Source of the DNA: Candidatus Gastranaerophilales bacterium
Lineage (GTDB): Bacteria > Cyanobacteriota > Vampirovibrionia > Gastranaerophilales > Gastranaerophilaceae
Direction of reading: 5' to 3'
Length of the DNA: 35,821 nt
Assembly (NCBI GenBank): GCA_944325545.1
Contig: CALVAM010000021.1
Coordinates: 1-35,821 of the forward strand
A program made the position numbers and the translations under genes. This document shows, piece by piece, positions 26,209 to 35,283 of the stretch. Every line of letters begins with the position of its first letter. Position 1 is the stretch's first letter. A model generated the notes under the pieces. The model ran no database searches. It saw nothing but the letters and a program-made list of their open reading frames with translations, and was not told where the DNA came from.

Positions 26209-27048
26209 TTAATTATTATTTGCCATGTAAATACTAGTAGAAGGGAAAGCAAATTCAATATTTTCTTCTCTAAAACGATGAATTATCTGTTTTATAATAC
26301 AGCTTTTGACTTCTACCCATTCTGACCAAGATGCTTTATCAGTATATGCAATAAATCTTAATTGAATTGAACTTGGTGACATATTATCAATAAAAGCTAA
26401 ATTTCCTTCTAAAATATTTTTATTTTTTACTGCAATTTCTTTTAAAATTTCGATTCCTTTATCTATTTTTTCATTAGAAGTTCCATATTCTATATCTATA
26501 TAAAGGTCTATTCTTCTTTTATATGCTTGAGAAACATTAGTAATTTCTTCATTTGCAAGTTGATTATTAGGTACGTTTACTAAATATCCTTCAAGAGTTC
26601 TTACTGAAGTTGAGCGTAAATTAATATTTTCGACAGTTCCTTCGTAGCCATTAAATTTAATATAATCACCAATTTTATAAACTCTGTCAGCTAATAAGCC
26701 AACTGAGCCAAAAATGTTTCCAATAGCTTCTTTAGCTGCAAAACCAACTGCTAAACCTGTAATTCCAAAACCTGCAATTAGTGATGAAACGTTGTATCCG
26801 AAACTTTGTAGAAAACCGGCTAACAGAATAAAAACAATTGTTGCTTTTAATATTCTGGAAAGTACCGGTAATAAATTATACAAAGCAGAATCGGAATTTT
26901 TAGCTTTTAATTTTTTTTCTAATTTATTGTAAAAGATATCGACAATTTTACAGCCTAACCAAATTAAAAAAATATTTATGCCGACACCGATTACAAATTT
27001 CATATGAGTTTCAATAAATTTAATAATATAAGCAGAAATACGATCCAT
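26209..27048 (-). CDS. Small-conductance mechanosensitive channel (MscS family)
   Basis: 279 aa, close to the size of E. coli MscS (286 aa). N-terminal helices TM1-TM2 (about 13-38 and 65-85) are followed by the pore helix TM3 (about 90-118) with its Gly/Ala-rich GFGITGLAVGFAAKEAIGN. The beta domain comes next (YKIGDYIKFNGYEGTVENIN) and the alpha/beta vestibule ends the chain. It opens on hypo-osmotic shock to release solutes. GAAAGG lies 8-9 nt before ATG. It sits between nifS and motA on the same strand, with 113-133 bp on each side; no functional link to either is evident. Confidence 0.94.
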   Translation of the reverse strand: MDRISAYIIKFIETHMKFVIGVGINIFLIWLGCKIVDIFYNKLEKKLKAKNSDSALYNLLPVLSRILKATIVFILLAGFLQSFGYNVSSLIAGFGITGLAVGFAAKEAIGNIFGSVGLLADRVYKIGDYIKFNGYEGTVENINLRSTSVRTLEGYLVNVPNNQLANEEITNVSQAYKRRIDLYIDIEYGTSNEKIDKGIEILKEIAVKNKNILEGNLAFIDNMSPSSIQLRFIAYTDKASWSEWVEVKSCIIKQIIHRFREENIEFAFPSTSIYMANNN

Positions 27049-27181
27049 ACTTCAAACCTTTCTTCATTAATATTCTTACTTTTTTAGTTTTATATTTTGG
27101 GGTTCCGTTTTGGGGTAAGCTTATGTTTTATGAGATTTTCTTCTTAATTCTTTTAGGGGCTATCTTTTTGATTTTATCCTT

Positions 27182-28369
27182 TTACCCCTTTCTTTTTCTT
27201 AATTCAGCTAATTCATCTTGGAATGGAGATAACGAAGTTAGTTTATCCATAATTGCCGGTAATTTTTCTACCACAAAATCGATATCATTTTCTGTAGTAA
27301 ATCTTGATAAACTAAATCTAATTGAGCCATGTAATGCAGTGAAAGGAATTCCCATTGCCCTTAACACATGACTTGGTTCAAGAGATCCAGAAGTACAAGC
27401 ACTGCCGGAACTTGCACATACACCGATATCACTTAAATGAAGTAAAATGAGTTCCCCTTCTACATATTCAAAACCAATATTTGCAGTATTTGGAACTCTG
27501 TTGGAAATAGAAGTATTTAATCTCGCATTAAATACATTTTTCAGAATTCCTTGTTCTAATTTATCACGTAATCTTTTTACTTCTTTTAGTTCATAATCAA
27601 GAGCACTTTGAGCTAATTCAGCAGCTTTTCCAATACCTACAATATAAGGAACGTTTTCTGTTCCGGCTCTAAGTCCTCTTTCTTGATGTCCTCCAATAAT
27701 TAATGGAGTAAATCTTACATCAGGTCTTGCGTATAAAACTCCAACCCCTTTAGGTGCGTGAAATTTATGGCCGGAAATTCCTAATAAATCAATTTTAGTA
27801 TCTTTAACATTCATTGGTATTTTACCTGCTGCTTGAACAGCATCTACAAAAAATCTTGTTTCAGGAGATTTTGATTTAATGTATTCCCCGATTTCTTCAA
27901 CAGGATTTATTACCCCTGTTTCGTTGTTTGCCCACATTACAGAGACTAAAGCCGTATCCTTTCTGAGTTTTGACTTTAATTCTTCAAAATCCAATTCTCC
28001 TTGCGAATTGACTCCAATATAGTCTACTTCATATCCGTTTTTTTCAAAATATTTGTAGGTGTTTAAAACACAAGGATGTTCTATTTTAGTCGTAATAATG
28101 TGTTTTTTTTCTTTATTACAATCGAGAACACCTTTTATTGCCATATTAGCGGATTCTGAACCGCAAGATGTAAAATAGATATCCTTTTCATTTGCAGCTC
28201 CAATAAAATCCCTGATTTGGACTCTTGCTTTTTTTATAGCATCAGCCGGTTTTTTAGCAAAATCGTACATGCTTGAAGCATTAGCGTATTCTTCTTTTAA
28301 AAATGGTAACATTTCTTCCAGCACTTTTTCATCTACTTTTGTTGTTGCATTATTATCTAAGTAAATCAT
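27182..28369 (-). CDS. nifS: Cysteine desulfurase (NifS/IscS family)
   Basis: 395 aa PLP enzyme that removes sulfur from cysteine for Fe-S cluster assembly. PLP lysine is K202 in ISGHKFHAPKG; the active-site cysteine is C325 in SSGSACTSGSLEPSHVL, on the short-loop type found in NifS/IscS (group I). H98 and the VDAVQAAG strand fit the family. Its ATG overlaps the nifU stop (4 nt), so nifU and nifS are translationally coupled as sulfur donor and scaffold. In a genome without nitrogenase genes in view, this pair probably serves general Fe-S assembly. Confidence 0.95.
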   Translation of the reverse strand: MIYLDNNATTKVDEKVLEEMLPFLKEEYANASSMYDFAKKPADAIKKARVQIRDFIGAANEKDIYFTSCGSESANMAIKGVLDCNKEKKHIITTKIEHPCVLNTYKYFEKNGYEVDYIGVNSQGELDFEELKSKLRKDTALVSVMWANNETGVINPVEEIGEYIKSKSPETRFFVDAVQAAGKIPMNVKDTKIDLLGISGHKFHAPKGVGVLYARPDVRFTPLIIGGHQERGLRAGTENVPYIVGIGKAAELAQSALDYELKEVKRLRDKLEQGILKNVFNARLNTSISNRVPNTANIGFEYVEGELILLHLSDIGVCASSGSACTSGSLEPSHVLRAMGIPFTALHGSIRFSLSRFTTENDIDFVVEKLPAIMDKLTSLSPFQDELAELRKRKG

Positions 28370-29202
28370 ACCTGCTCCACTTCTATAGAAGAATCTACTT
28401 TATCTTTTAAAATTGTTTCCACAAAATTTTTTAATGTCATAGCTGCATTTTTACATCCGCTGCACATACCTGTTAATTTTACTTTTACGATATTTCCGGT
28501 AACATCAATTAATTCAATATCACCACCGTCTTTTTGGAGTTGAGGTGAAATTTGTTGATCTATGACTTTACTAATTTTTAGGATTTTTTGAGTAGGAGTA
28601 AGGTCTTTGTTCTGTTTTTCTTTTTTTAGATAAGTTTCAAGCATGTCTTTAATAACTCCTTTACAACGACCGCAAGCTCCTCCTGCTTTTGTATAATTAG
28701 TTACATCTTCAACCGTCTTCAAACCATTAACTTTAATAGCTTCCCAAATTTGGTTTTCAGTTACATTGAAACAAGTACAAATTATTTTATCACCTGAATG
28801 TGAATGATTATTATTTTCTTCAAGAACGTCTTCATTTTCACCATAATATTTTTTCAAAGCGTCTTCTAAAGCCTCGTGTCCCATAACAGAGCAGTGCATT
28901 TTTTCTTGAGGAAGCCCGTCTAATTCATTTGCAATATCTTTATTTGTGATTTTAGCTGCTTCTTCAATTGTTTTTCCAATAATCATTTCTGTTAAAATAC
29001 TAGAACTTGCGACAGCAGAACCGCAACCAAATGTTAAAAATTTAGCATCTTTAATAATATTACCATCAAGTTTTATATATAATTTTAAAGAATCACCGCA
29101 AGCAAGTGAGCCGGCTTCTCCTATCAAATCTGCATCATCTATTTTACCGACATTTCTTGGATGTCTATAATGATCCAAAACCTTTTCTGAATATTCCCAC
29201 AT
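28366..29202 (-). CDS. nifU: Fe-S scaffold protein NifU, three-domain form
   Basis: 278 aa with all three NifU modules. The IscU-like scaffold (1-125) has ligands C35, D37, C60 and C103. The central [2Fe-2S] BFD-like domain (about 138-185) has CTC and CGRC (C142, C144, C177, C180). The C-terminal Nfu domain (about 205-275) has CSGC (C247, C250). It receives sulfur from NifS and passes assembled clusters to target proteins. The full three-domain form is typical of nitrogen fixers and of some anaerobes and epsilonproteobacteria, where it replaces IscU. GAGGT lies 8 nt before ATG. Confidence 0.96.
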   Translation of the reverse strand: MWEYSEKVLDHYRHPRNVGKIDDADLIGEAGSLACGDSLKLYIKLDGNIIKDAKFLTFGCGSAVASSSILTEMIIGKTIEEAAKITNKDIANELDGLPQEKMHCSVMGHEALEDALKKYYGENEDVLEENNNHSHSGDKIICTCFNVTENQIWEAIKVNGLKTVEDVTNYTKAGGACGRCKGVIKDMLETYLKKEKQNKDLTPTQKILKISKVIDQQISPQLQKDGGDIELIDVTGNIVKVKLTGMCSGCKNAAMTLKNFVETILKDKVDSSIEVEQV

Positions 29203-29264
29203 TTTTTTTACCTCGTACCTGTGTAATTGGATTTACTCCCCCAAATAATTTTACAACAAAATTA

Positions 29265-29579
29265 CTAATTTTCTAATCTTTTTTGTTCTTTACGTAAAAA
29301 TTCACAATCAGCTTCCAAGCGTTTGTCTTCCATTGCTTCAATTAAATCGTCAATTGATTTAATCTGTCCCAATTCAAACCCGACTTCAGCATATAAAACG
29401 CAATCATTACACAAACGATAAGGCCCATATTGGACAGAGCCTGCTAAAGGTTTTTCTTCTCCGCAAGCATTACATATGAACATTTCATTTTCAGAATCCG
29501 GATTTTCTTCTATATCATCCAAACGCATTTGTTCGACTACCAACTGCATCTCTTTTACAACATCTTCTTTTGATTTCAT
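29265..29579 (-). CDS. Small zinc-ribbon-like CxxC protein
   Basis: 104 aa, cytoplasmic and acidic. Two CxxC pairs 19 residues apart (FICNACGEEKP at about 35-38 and YRLCNDCVLY at about 57-60) would bind one metal ion, in a treble-clef or ribbon fold. The flanks are helical: the N-terminal 30 residues and the C-terminal DLIEAMEDKRLEADCEFLRK. No family name recognised. GAAAGG precedes ATG. It lies 62 bp upstream of nifU on the same strand and could be cotranscribed with the Fe-S genes, or simply be a DNA- or RNA-binding regulator. Confidence 0.75.
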   Translation of the reverse strand: MKSKEDVVKEMQLVVEQMRLDDIEENPDSENEMFICNACGEEKPLAGSVQYGPYRLCNDCVLYAEVGFELGQIKSIDDLIEAMEDKRLEADCEFLRKEQKRLEN

Positions 29580-29645
29580 ATTAAAATACCTTTCATAGCT
29601 ACATTATACATTATATTTTAGATAAAAATTATTCACACAATGTGT

Positions 29646-29666
29646 ATTGTTTACAATTGTAACAAT
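29646..29666. promoter_or_regulatory. Near-palindrome upstream of the CxxC gene and fliD
   Basis: A perfect 12-bp palindrome TTACAATTGTAA (29651-29662) is flanked by ATTG/CAAT with a one-base offset. It lies in the divergent gap, roughly 70-90 bp from the CxxC gene start and upstream of the fliD -35. Confidence 0.45.
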
Positions 29667-29683
29667 CTCCTCTATTCAAAGGG

Positions 29684-29712
29684 TTGAAAAGCAATATCAC
29701 ATGTATTATAAT
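29684..29712 (+). promoter_or_regulatory. fliD promoter (sigma70 type)
   Basis: TTGAAA (29684-29689), 17-nt spacer and TATAAT (29707-29712); start site near 29719. A sigma28-type flagellar promoter was looked for and not found. Confidence 0.7.
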
Positions 29713-29713
29713 A

Positions 29714-29732
29714 AGTATATACTGTATATACT
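29714..29732. promoter_or_regulatory. Perfect 19-bp palindrome over the fliD start site, likely operator
   Basis: AGTATATAC-T-GTATATACT, 9-bp perfect arms around one base, starting 2 nt after the -10 box and covering the predicted +1. That is a classical repressor position. Confidence 0.6.
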
Positions 29733-29759
29733 ATATTAAGTAAAAAAAGGATTTTTATT

Positions 29760-31496
29760 ATGACTATATCATTTAGCGGTTTGGCTTCCGGCTTAGATAC
29801 CTCATCATGGGTTGAAGCATTTGTATCAATAAAACAAGAAAAAGTAACAGCCCTAGAAACCGAATTAAAAGGCTTACAAACTGTAAAAACGACTTTAAAT
29901 GACACTAGAAGTGCATTTACAGCTTTAAGAAGTGCGATTGAAAAATTAACGGATGCTAAATTTGGTGGAACTTTTGATTTATTCGGTAAGAATGTTGCAA
30001 CATCGTCAAATGAGGATTTGTTTACTGCAACCGTAACAAGTGATGCTGCAAGACAAAGCTATGATATTACAATCCAACAATTAGCAACATATACAAAAGC
30101 CAATTCAAAGGAAGCTGCCAGTGCTGTTGCTGATGACGAAACATCATTGAAAAATCTTGGGATAAGTGCCGGTACATTAACAACGTATGTAAATGGTCAG
30201 AAACATACTGTAAATATTGAAGCAGATGATACAGTAGGTGATTTAAAAGCTCAACTTGCAGGCTTTGGAATTAAAGCTGAAATAGATGACAAAGGTGTTC
30301 TCAATCTTTCTGCTCAAAATGAAGGTGACACTATAAATGTTGGCTCTACAACAGACAGCTCAAACTTAACTTCACTTCTTGGCTTGACTCAACAAGAAGA
30401 TGGAAGCTATGCATCAACAAATTCTCTATACAAAGCATCTGTAGCTTCAAAATTAACAGATGCGGATTCCGGGTTTAAAGAACAAATTACAGCTGGAACA
30501 TTTACAATCGGAGATGCGACATTTACTATTAATGATAAGACAACTCTTTCATCTTTAATTTCTGAAATAAACAGTAATGAAGATGCTCAGGCATATGCAT
30601 ATTGGGATGATGCTACTGGTAAGTTGTCAATAACTTCTAAAAAAGAGGGTGCTTCTTATATAAATATTGAAGCAGGAACAAGTAATTTTACTGATGTAAT
30701 GGGCTTTACTACTTCTGAATGGGATGAAGACGGGAATGTTGTGTCCTCAAAGATGTATACTGATGCTCAAGAACTTGGTAAAAATGCTATGTTTACGGTA
30801 AATGGAACCAGCATGGTATCAACTTCAAACACTGTAACTTCTGATGTATCAAGGATACAAGGTGTGACTTTGACTTTGAAAAAAGCAAGTACTGAAGAAG
30901 ATGGAACATCTACTTTAAAGATTGAGCAAGATACATCACAGTTAAAAGATGCTGTTAATGAATTCATCACAGCATATAATGATATGATTGCAAAAGTTGA
31001 TGAAGTAACTGCAAGTGGTGCGGATTTGAATGGTGAAACTTCATTAACAAGTCTTAAGAATACATTAAGAAATTATACTACAAGTTCTAATACGTCTAAT
31101 GGCGGGATTTATAAGCTTTTATCCGATATCGGAATAACAACAGCTGCAGCAGATGGTAATAATTTATCTACTGATACGAGTGAATTAAGTTTGGATGAAG
31201 AAAAATTCTTAAAAGCTTTAGAAGAAAATCCGGAATCTGTAAAATCTATTTTAGCTGGAGACAATGGGGTTTTAACAATGATGGAAAATGCTGTAGAACA
31301 AAGCTTAAAAGCTACAGTAGGTTTCTTTGATGTAAAAACTTCTACTCTTGATTCTGATATAAGTAATATGGAAAAGAAAATTTCAAAACAACAAACAAGA
31401 GTTGATAATTATCAAGCACAGTTAGAAGATAAATTTTATAAGATGGAATTGGCAATTTCACAAATGCAACAAAATTATAGTTCATTTTTAAGTTAG
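29760..31496 (+). CDS. fliD: Flagellar hook-associated protein 2 / filament cap (FliD)
   Basis: 578 aa. FliD caps the growing flagellar filament and folds flagellin into place. The N-terminal FliD domain starts with ISFSGLASGLDTSSWVEAFV and a coiled coil (residues about 22-65). Two middle domains are Thr/Ser/Asp-rich (about 70-400). The FliD C domain with the terminal coiled coil (about 410-575, MEKKISKQQTRVDNYQAQLE, then LAISQMQQNYSSFL) ends the chain. AAGGA lies 8 nt before ATG. No signal peptide, as expected for export through the flagellar apparatus. It stands alone, with its own promoter, operator candidate and terminator. Confidence 0.95.
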   Translation: MTISFSGLASGLDTSSWVEAFVSIKQEKVTALETELKGLQTVKTTLNDTRSAFTALRSAIEKLTDAKFGGTFDLFGKNVATSSNEDLFTATVTSDAARQSYDITIQQLATYTKANSKEAASAVADDETSLKNLGISAGTLTTYVNGQKHTVNIEADDTVGDLKAQLAGFGIKAEIDDKGVLNLSAQNEGDTINVGSTTDSSNLTSLLGLTQQEDGSYASTNSLYKASVASKLTDADSGFKEQITAGTFTIGDATFTINDKTTLSSLISEINSNEDAQAYAYWDDATGKLSITSKKEGASYINIEAGTSNFTDVMGFTTSEWDEDGNVVSSKMYTDAQELGKNAMFTVNGTSMVSTSNTVTSDVSRIQGVTLTLKKASTEEDGTSTLKIEQDTSQLKDAVNEFITAYNDMIAKVDEVTASGADLNGETSLTSLKNTLRNYTTSSNTSNGGIYKLLSDIGITTAAADGNNLSTDTSELSLDEEKFLKALEENPESVKSILAGDNGVLTMMENAVEQSLKATVGFFDVKTSTLDSDISNMEKKISKQQTRVDNYQAQLEDKFYKMELAISQMQQNYSSFLS

Positions 31497-31518
31497 TTTG
31501 ATGAGTAAAATATTTATA

Positions 31519-31548
31519 GGGCGAAAATCTTTGATTTTCGCCCTTTTT
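31519..31548 (+). terminator. fliD intrinsic terminator
   Basis: GGGCGAAAATC and GATTTTCGCCC form a perfect 11-bp stem with a TTT loop, followed by TTTTT. lepA ends 8 nt beyond on the other strand; the minus-strand side has only an interrupted T tract. Confidence 0.92.
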
Positions 31549-31555
31549 GTATTCA

Positions 31556-33358
31556 TTATTCTTCATCTAAACTCAGTACTGCCATAAAAGCTTCTTGAGG
31601 AACTTCAACTCTTCCGATTGCTTTCATCCGTTTTTTACCTTTTTTCTGTTTTTCAAGCAATTTTCTTTTACGAGTAATATCTCCACCATAACATTTATCC
31701 AAGACACTTTTTCTAAGAGCTTTGATATTAGTTCTTGCAATAACTCTTCCTCCAATTGCTGCTTGGATTGGAACTTCGAACATTTGACGTGGGATAATTG
31801 TTTTTAATTTTTCTGTTAATTTTTGTCCTATATAGTATGCATTATCTTCATGGCATATTACAGATAAAGCATCAACAACTTCTCCTGCAAGCATTACATC
31901 AAGTTTTATTAATTTAGAACGTTTATAGTCTTCAAATTCGTAATCTAAACTTGCATAGCCTTTTGAACGAGATTTTAATTGATCATAAAAATCTGTTATA
32001 ACTTCACTTAATGGCAGATGATAAATTAAATCAACACGAACTTTATCAAGGTAATTCATGTTAATAAAAATTCCTCTTTTAGTTTGGCATAAATCCATTA
32101 AGGTTCCAACATAATCATTGGGGGTAATTATTGAAACTTTAACATAAGGTTCTTCAATATAATCTCTGTATTGAGCAGCGGGGAGGTTTGCCGGATTATC
32201 AATTTCTACGACTTCTCCATTTGTTTTGTGTACTTTATATATTACAGAAGGTGCTGTTGTAACAATTGATAAGTTATATTCTCTTTCTAGTCGTTCTTGA
32301 GCAATCTCCATATGTAGCATCCCAAGGAAGCCGCAACGAAACCCAAAACCTAATGCACTTGAGGTTTCAGGTTCAAACGTAATTGAACTGTCAGATAATT
32401 TTAATTTTTCAAGAGCTTCTTTAAGTTCGTGATAATCTTCGTTATCTACCGGATACATGCCTGAAAATACCATTGGTAAAGCTTCTTTGTATCCTGGAAG
32501 TGGTTCTGTTGAAGGATTTTCTGCATTTGTTACAGTGTCGCCAACAAATCTTGTTATTTCTTTAATTGAACCTGCAAAATAACCTACATCGCCGCAAATT
32601 AATTCGTTTACTTGAACTCTGTGAGGCGTCAAATAACCCAGCTCAACTATTTCATATTCTTTTCCTGATGCCATAAATTTGACTTTGTCACCGAGATTCA
32701 TTTTTCCATCCATAATTTTGAAGAAACATAGAGTTCCTAAATATGGGTCATATGCACTATCGAAAACTAAAGCTCTAAGAGGTTTTTCGGTGGTATCGAC
32801 AGGAGGCGGAACATATTTTACTATTGCTTCCAAAACTTCATCTATACCAATCCCTGTTTTTGCACTTACAGGAATTGCCATTGATGTATCAATTCCTAAA
32901 ATTTCTTCAATTTCAGCTTTAACTCTTTCGACGTCAGCAGACGGTAAATCTATCTTGTTAATAACGGGTATTATTTCCAAGTTTTGTTCAATTGCCATAT
33001 ATACATTTGCTAATGTTTGAGCTTCGACGCCTTGAGTAGCATCAACAATAAGCAAAGCTCCTTCGCAAGCAGCAAGTGAACGAGAGACTTCGTATGAAAA
33101 ATCAACGTGCCCCGGGGTGTCAATCAAATTAAATACATATTTTTCGCCGGCTTTTGAAGTATAATTCATTCTTGCTGCGTTCAATTTAATCGTAATACCA
33201 CGTTCCCGTTCAATGTCCATAGTATCAAGAAGCTGATCTTGCATATCTCTTGCGGCAATTGTTCCTGTTGCTTCCAACAATCTGTCAGCTAAAGTTGACT
33301 TTCCATGGTCAATATGAGCGATTATACAAAAATTTCGTACATTATCTCTATATTTCAT
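31556..33358 (-). CDS. lepA: Elongation factor 4 (LepA)
   Basis: 600 aa translational GTPase that acts on the ribosome, originally described as back-translocating. G1 [10 protein letters not shown] (about 14-23), G3 DTPGH and G4 NKID are intact. Domains II, III and V resemble EF-G, and the LepA-specific C-terminal domain is present ([17 protein letters not shown] stretch at [17 protein letters not shown], then ...[19 protein letters not shown]). The start has no Shine-Dalgarno; TATAAT lies 9 nt before ATG, implying a near-leaderless transcript. It is usually paired with lepB, which is absent here. Confidence 0.98.
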   Translation of the reverse strand: MKYRDNVRNFCIIAHIDHGKSTLADRLLEATGTIAARDMQDQLLDTMDIERERGITIKLNAARMNYTSKAGEKYVFNLIDTPGHVDFSYEVSRSLAACEGALLIVDATQGVEAQTLANVYMAIEQNLEIIPVINKIDLPSADVERVKAEIEEILGIDTSMAIPVSAKTGIGIDEVLEAIVKYVPPPVDTTEKPLRALVFDSAYDPYLGTLCFFKIMDGKMNLGDKVKFMASGKEYEIVELGYLTPHRVQVNELICGDVGYFAGSIKEITRFVGDTVTNAENPSTEPLPGYKEALPMVFSGMYPVDNEDYHELKEALEKLKLSDSSITFEPETSSALGFGFRCGFLGMLHMEIAQERLEREYNLSIVTTAPSVIYKVHKTNGEVVEIDNPANLPAAQYRDYIEEPYVKVSIITPNDYVGTLMDLCQTKRGIFINMNYLDKVRVDLIYHLPLSEVITDFYDQLKSRSKGYASLDYEFEDYKRSKLIKLDVMLAGEVVDALSVICHEDNAYYIGQKLTEKLKTIIPRQMFEVPIQAAIGGRVIARTNIKALRKSVLDKCYGGDITRKRKLLEKQKKGKKRMKAIGRVEVPQEAFMAVLSLDEE

Positions 33359-33367
33359 AATATGTTT

Positions 33368-33395
33368 ATTATATTAGAAAAAGTTTTGAAGTAAA
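33368..33395 (-). promoter_or_regulatory. lepA promoter, near-leaderless
   Basis: Minus-strand TTTACT (33395-33390), 16-nt spacer and TATAAT (33373-33368); ATG begins at 33358, so the leader is only a few nucleotides. Confidence 0.55.
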
Positions 33396-33398
33396 TAT

Positions 33399-34637
33399 TT
33401 ATTCCCAAACAAAACCGTCTTCTTTCATTCTTCTGATAACTTCTCTAAGTTCATCCTTAGAGCATACGATAGAGACTCTGAAATATCCTTGTCCGTAATC
33501 TCCAAAAGCATCTCCTGGAACCGCTACAACTCCGGATTTTTTCATTAAATCATCTGTAAATTCGACTGAAGTTTTATATCTTTTAGGAATTGGCAGCCAT
33601 AAATAGAAAGTCGCTTGCGGGATTTGAAAATCTTTACAACCAAGTTCTTTTAAGCCTTCAACAAAAATCTCTTGATTTTCCTTAAAAATTTTATTTGCTT
33701 TTTTTATGTATTCATCACCTTCTTTTGAATTCAAGATTTCTGACGCAGCAATTTGTAGAGCTTTAAAAATGCCCGAATCAATAGTTGATTTTAGTTTTCC
33801 AAAAATCTTAACAGCTTCTTTATTCCCGCAAATCCAGCCTATTCTCCAGCCTGTCATTGCGTAAGGTTTTGAAAAACTAAAGAATTCTACTGCAATATCC
33901 TTTGCCCCTTCAATTTCTAAAATACTTACAGGTTTATTATCTTCATGAAAATACATATCAACATATGCAGCGTCTGAAATTAACAAAATGTGATGTTTTT
34001 TACAGAACTCAACAACGCTTTCCAAATACTCTCTTGTTGCACAAGCTCCCAAAGGGTTATTTGGATAATTAATAATTAAAGCCTTAACTTTATTTGGATT
34101 AAAACCTTCTTTTTTCAAGTTTATAAAAACTTCTTCCATATCAGGCATAAAATTATTTTCCGGTTTAAGCGGTACTGAATAAGCTTTACCTCCGGATACT
34201 TTAATCATCTCTTTATAAGAAGCGTATCCCGGATCAGGAACCATTATAATATCTTGCTCTTCTTTGTTTGTTGTAGGATTAATCATTGCTCGAATAAAAT
34301 TTGCAATGCCTTCTTTTGAACCTATTAATGAAAATATTTCATCGACAGGACTAAGTTCTACTCCAAAACAATCTTTCATCTTTTTTGCAATGGCTTCTCT
34401 TAAATAAACTTCTCCCTTAGGAGTTGAATAAGTATGAACTCCTTCTTTATCAAGAGCATTTTTGAGAGCATCTATTACAAATTGTGGAGGCTTTGCTGTT
34501 GGAGCTCCCATTGATAACATAATCGGTTTTCTGCCTTTTGCTATTAGTTCTGGAGTTATTTTTGATACTGTTTCTTTTATTCGAAACATTATGTATGTTT
34601 CTAGAGTTTGTACATAATCATTAAAAAATTCTTGCAT
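33399..34637 (-). CDS. Class I/II aminotransferase, DapL-like
   Basis: 412 aa fold-type I PLP enzyme. The Schiff-base lysine is K257 in FSFSKPYAMTGWRIGW; N194 (NYPNNPLG), D222 (SDAAYVDM) and the terminal Arg region complete the site. Overall order resembles LL-diaminopimelate aminotransferases (DapL), which convert tetrahydrodipicolinate directly to LL-DAP for lysine and cell wall synthesis; aspartate/alanine aminotransferases are close alternatives, so I give no symbol. AAGGA lies 7 nt before ATG. It ends 40 bp before lepA, which has its own promoter in that gap. Confidence 0.88.
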   Translation of the reverse strand: MQEFFNDYVQTLETYIMFRIKETVSKITPELIAKGRKPIMLSMGAPTAKPPQFVIDALKNALDKEGVHTYSTPKGEVYLREAIAKKMKDCFGVELSPVDEIFSLIGSKEGIANFIRAMINPTTNKEEQDIIMVPDPGYASYKEMIKVSGGKAYSVPLKPENNFMPDMEEVFINLKKEGFNPNKVKALIINYPNNPLGACATREYLESVVEFCKKHHILLISDAAYVDMYFHEDNKPVSILEIEGAKDIAVEFFSFSKPYAMTGWRIGWICGNKEAVKIFGKLKSTIDSGIFKALQIAASEILNSKEGDEYIKKANKIFKENQEIFVEGLKELGCKDFQIPQATFYLWLPIPKRYKTSVEFTDDLMKKSGVVAVPGDAFGDYGQGYFRVSIVCSKDELREVIRRMKEDGFVWE

Positions 34638-34685
34638 ATATTAATCCTTATTAATCTAGATAAAGATTATTATATACTATTTTTT

Positions 34686-34997
34686 TTAAAGTGAACAGTT
34701 TTTTATTGTAGAAATTTTTGCACAATTATCCAAATACTCTATTGTACTTAATTTTTCGTTGTATAAATACTTAATAAAATTAAGATATGATATGTCAAAA
34801 GAACTCAATAATATATTTATTTCAAAACCTTCTGAACAGAATGGTTCATAATCATAAACAACATAACTGTTATATTTACTTTTCCATTCTTTTCGTTCGA
34901 CTTTACAATTGTTTTCTTCAGCAACGTCTTCTACCCAATCAACAATATCTTTATTTATATTTTTTATTTCTAAATATTTATTTTGTAATTTTTCCAT
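34686..34997 (-). CDS. Unknown small protein, 103 aa
   Basis: No recognised family, signal peptide or membrane segment. The N-terminal half is charged (KNINKDIVDWVEDVAEENNC), followed by a beta pattern (YNSYVVYDYEPF, then FEINILLSS) and a helical end, suggesting a compact alpha/beta fold. Four cysteines are scattered without a CxxC pair. GGAG lies about 10 nt before ATG. It is the first gene after a repeat-rich gap and lies 48 bp upstream of the aminotransferase, so it may lead that transcript. It could be a lineage-specific accessory gene. Confidence 0.6.
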   Translation of the reverse strand: MEKLQNKYLEIKNINKDIVDWVEDVAEENNCKVERKEWKSKYNSYVVYDYEPFCSEGFEINILLSSFDISYLNFIKYLYNEKLSTIEYLDNCAKISTIKNCSL

Positions 34998-35190
34998 AGC
35001 AATAAATCTCCATACAGAAATTTTAAAGGTTTCTGTATGAACATAAATTACCTGTTAGTTTAGTTTTTAGGGGTAAAGTATTAAGAAATATGGTATTAGA
35101 ATTATTGGGAATAATAAAAATTCTATTCACTAATCACTAGTTTAAAAGTTTATAAGTTGAGGAGTTTAGAAGAAATTAATAATATTTGTC
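34998..35190. other. Gene-free stretch before the repeats
   Basis: AT-rich sequence with no open frame of note. It must hold the promoter of the 103-aa gene. From about 35130 it carries the TTCACTAATCACT and GAGGAGTTTAGAAGAAATT modules that reappear inverted at the window's left end. Confidence 0.5.
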
Positions 35191-35211
35191 ATTCCGAATT
35201 TATTTCGGAAT
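35191..35211. repeat. REP-like palindrome, ATTCCGAA-type
   Basis: Arms ATTCCGAA and TTCGGAAT enclose TTTAT, flanked by GTC and C. Aligned in reverse to the copies at 11-29 and 35249-35267, loop and outer bases agree and the arm differences are compensatory. Confidence 0.75.
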
Positions 35212-35248
35212 CTTACATGTTTGTAGTTTTACTTTCTAATTTATAAGA

Positions 35249-35267
35249 CCCTGAAATGAATTCAGGG
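35249..35267. repeat. REP-like palindrome, CCCTGAA-type
   Basis: CCCTGAA and TTCAGGG around ATGAA, flanked by GA and TGAC. Nearly identical to 11-29. A truncated form (CTGAAATGAATTCAGGG) recurs inside each 231-bp repeat. Confidence 0.8.
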
Positions 35268-35283
35268 TGACGTATTATAAATA

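Noticed and set aside
27123..27371. Plus-strand frame between mscS and nifS with a hydrophobic start
   Set aside because: Most of it is antisense to the conserved nifS C-terminus and it lacks a ribosome binding site.
29676..29700. Sigma28-type promoter for fliD
   Set aside because: CAAAGGG and GCAATATC look vaguely similar to the two boxes but are about 7 nt apart instead of 11; the sigma70 match at 29684-29712 is much better.
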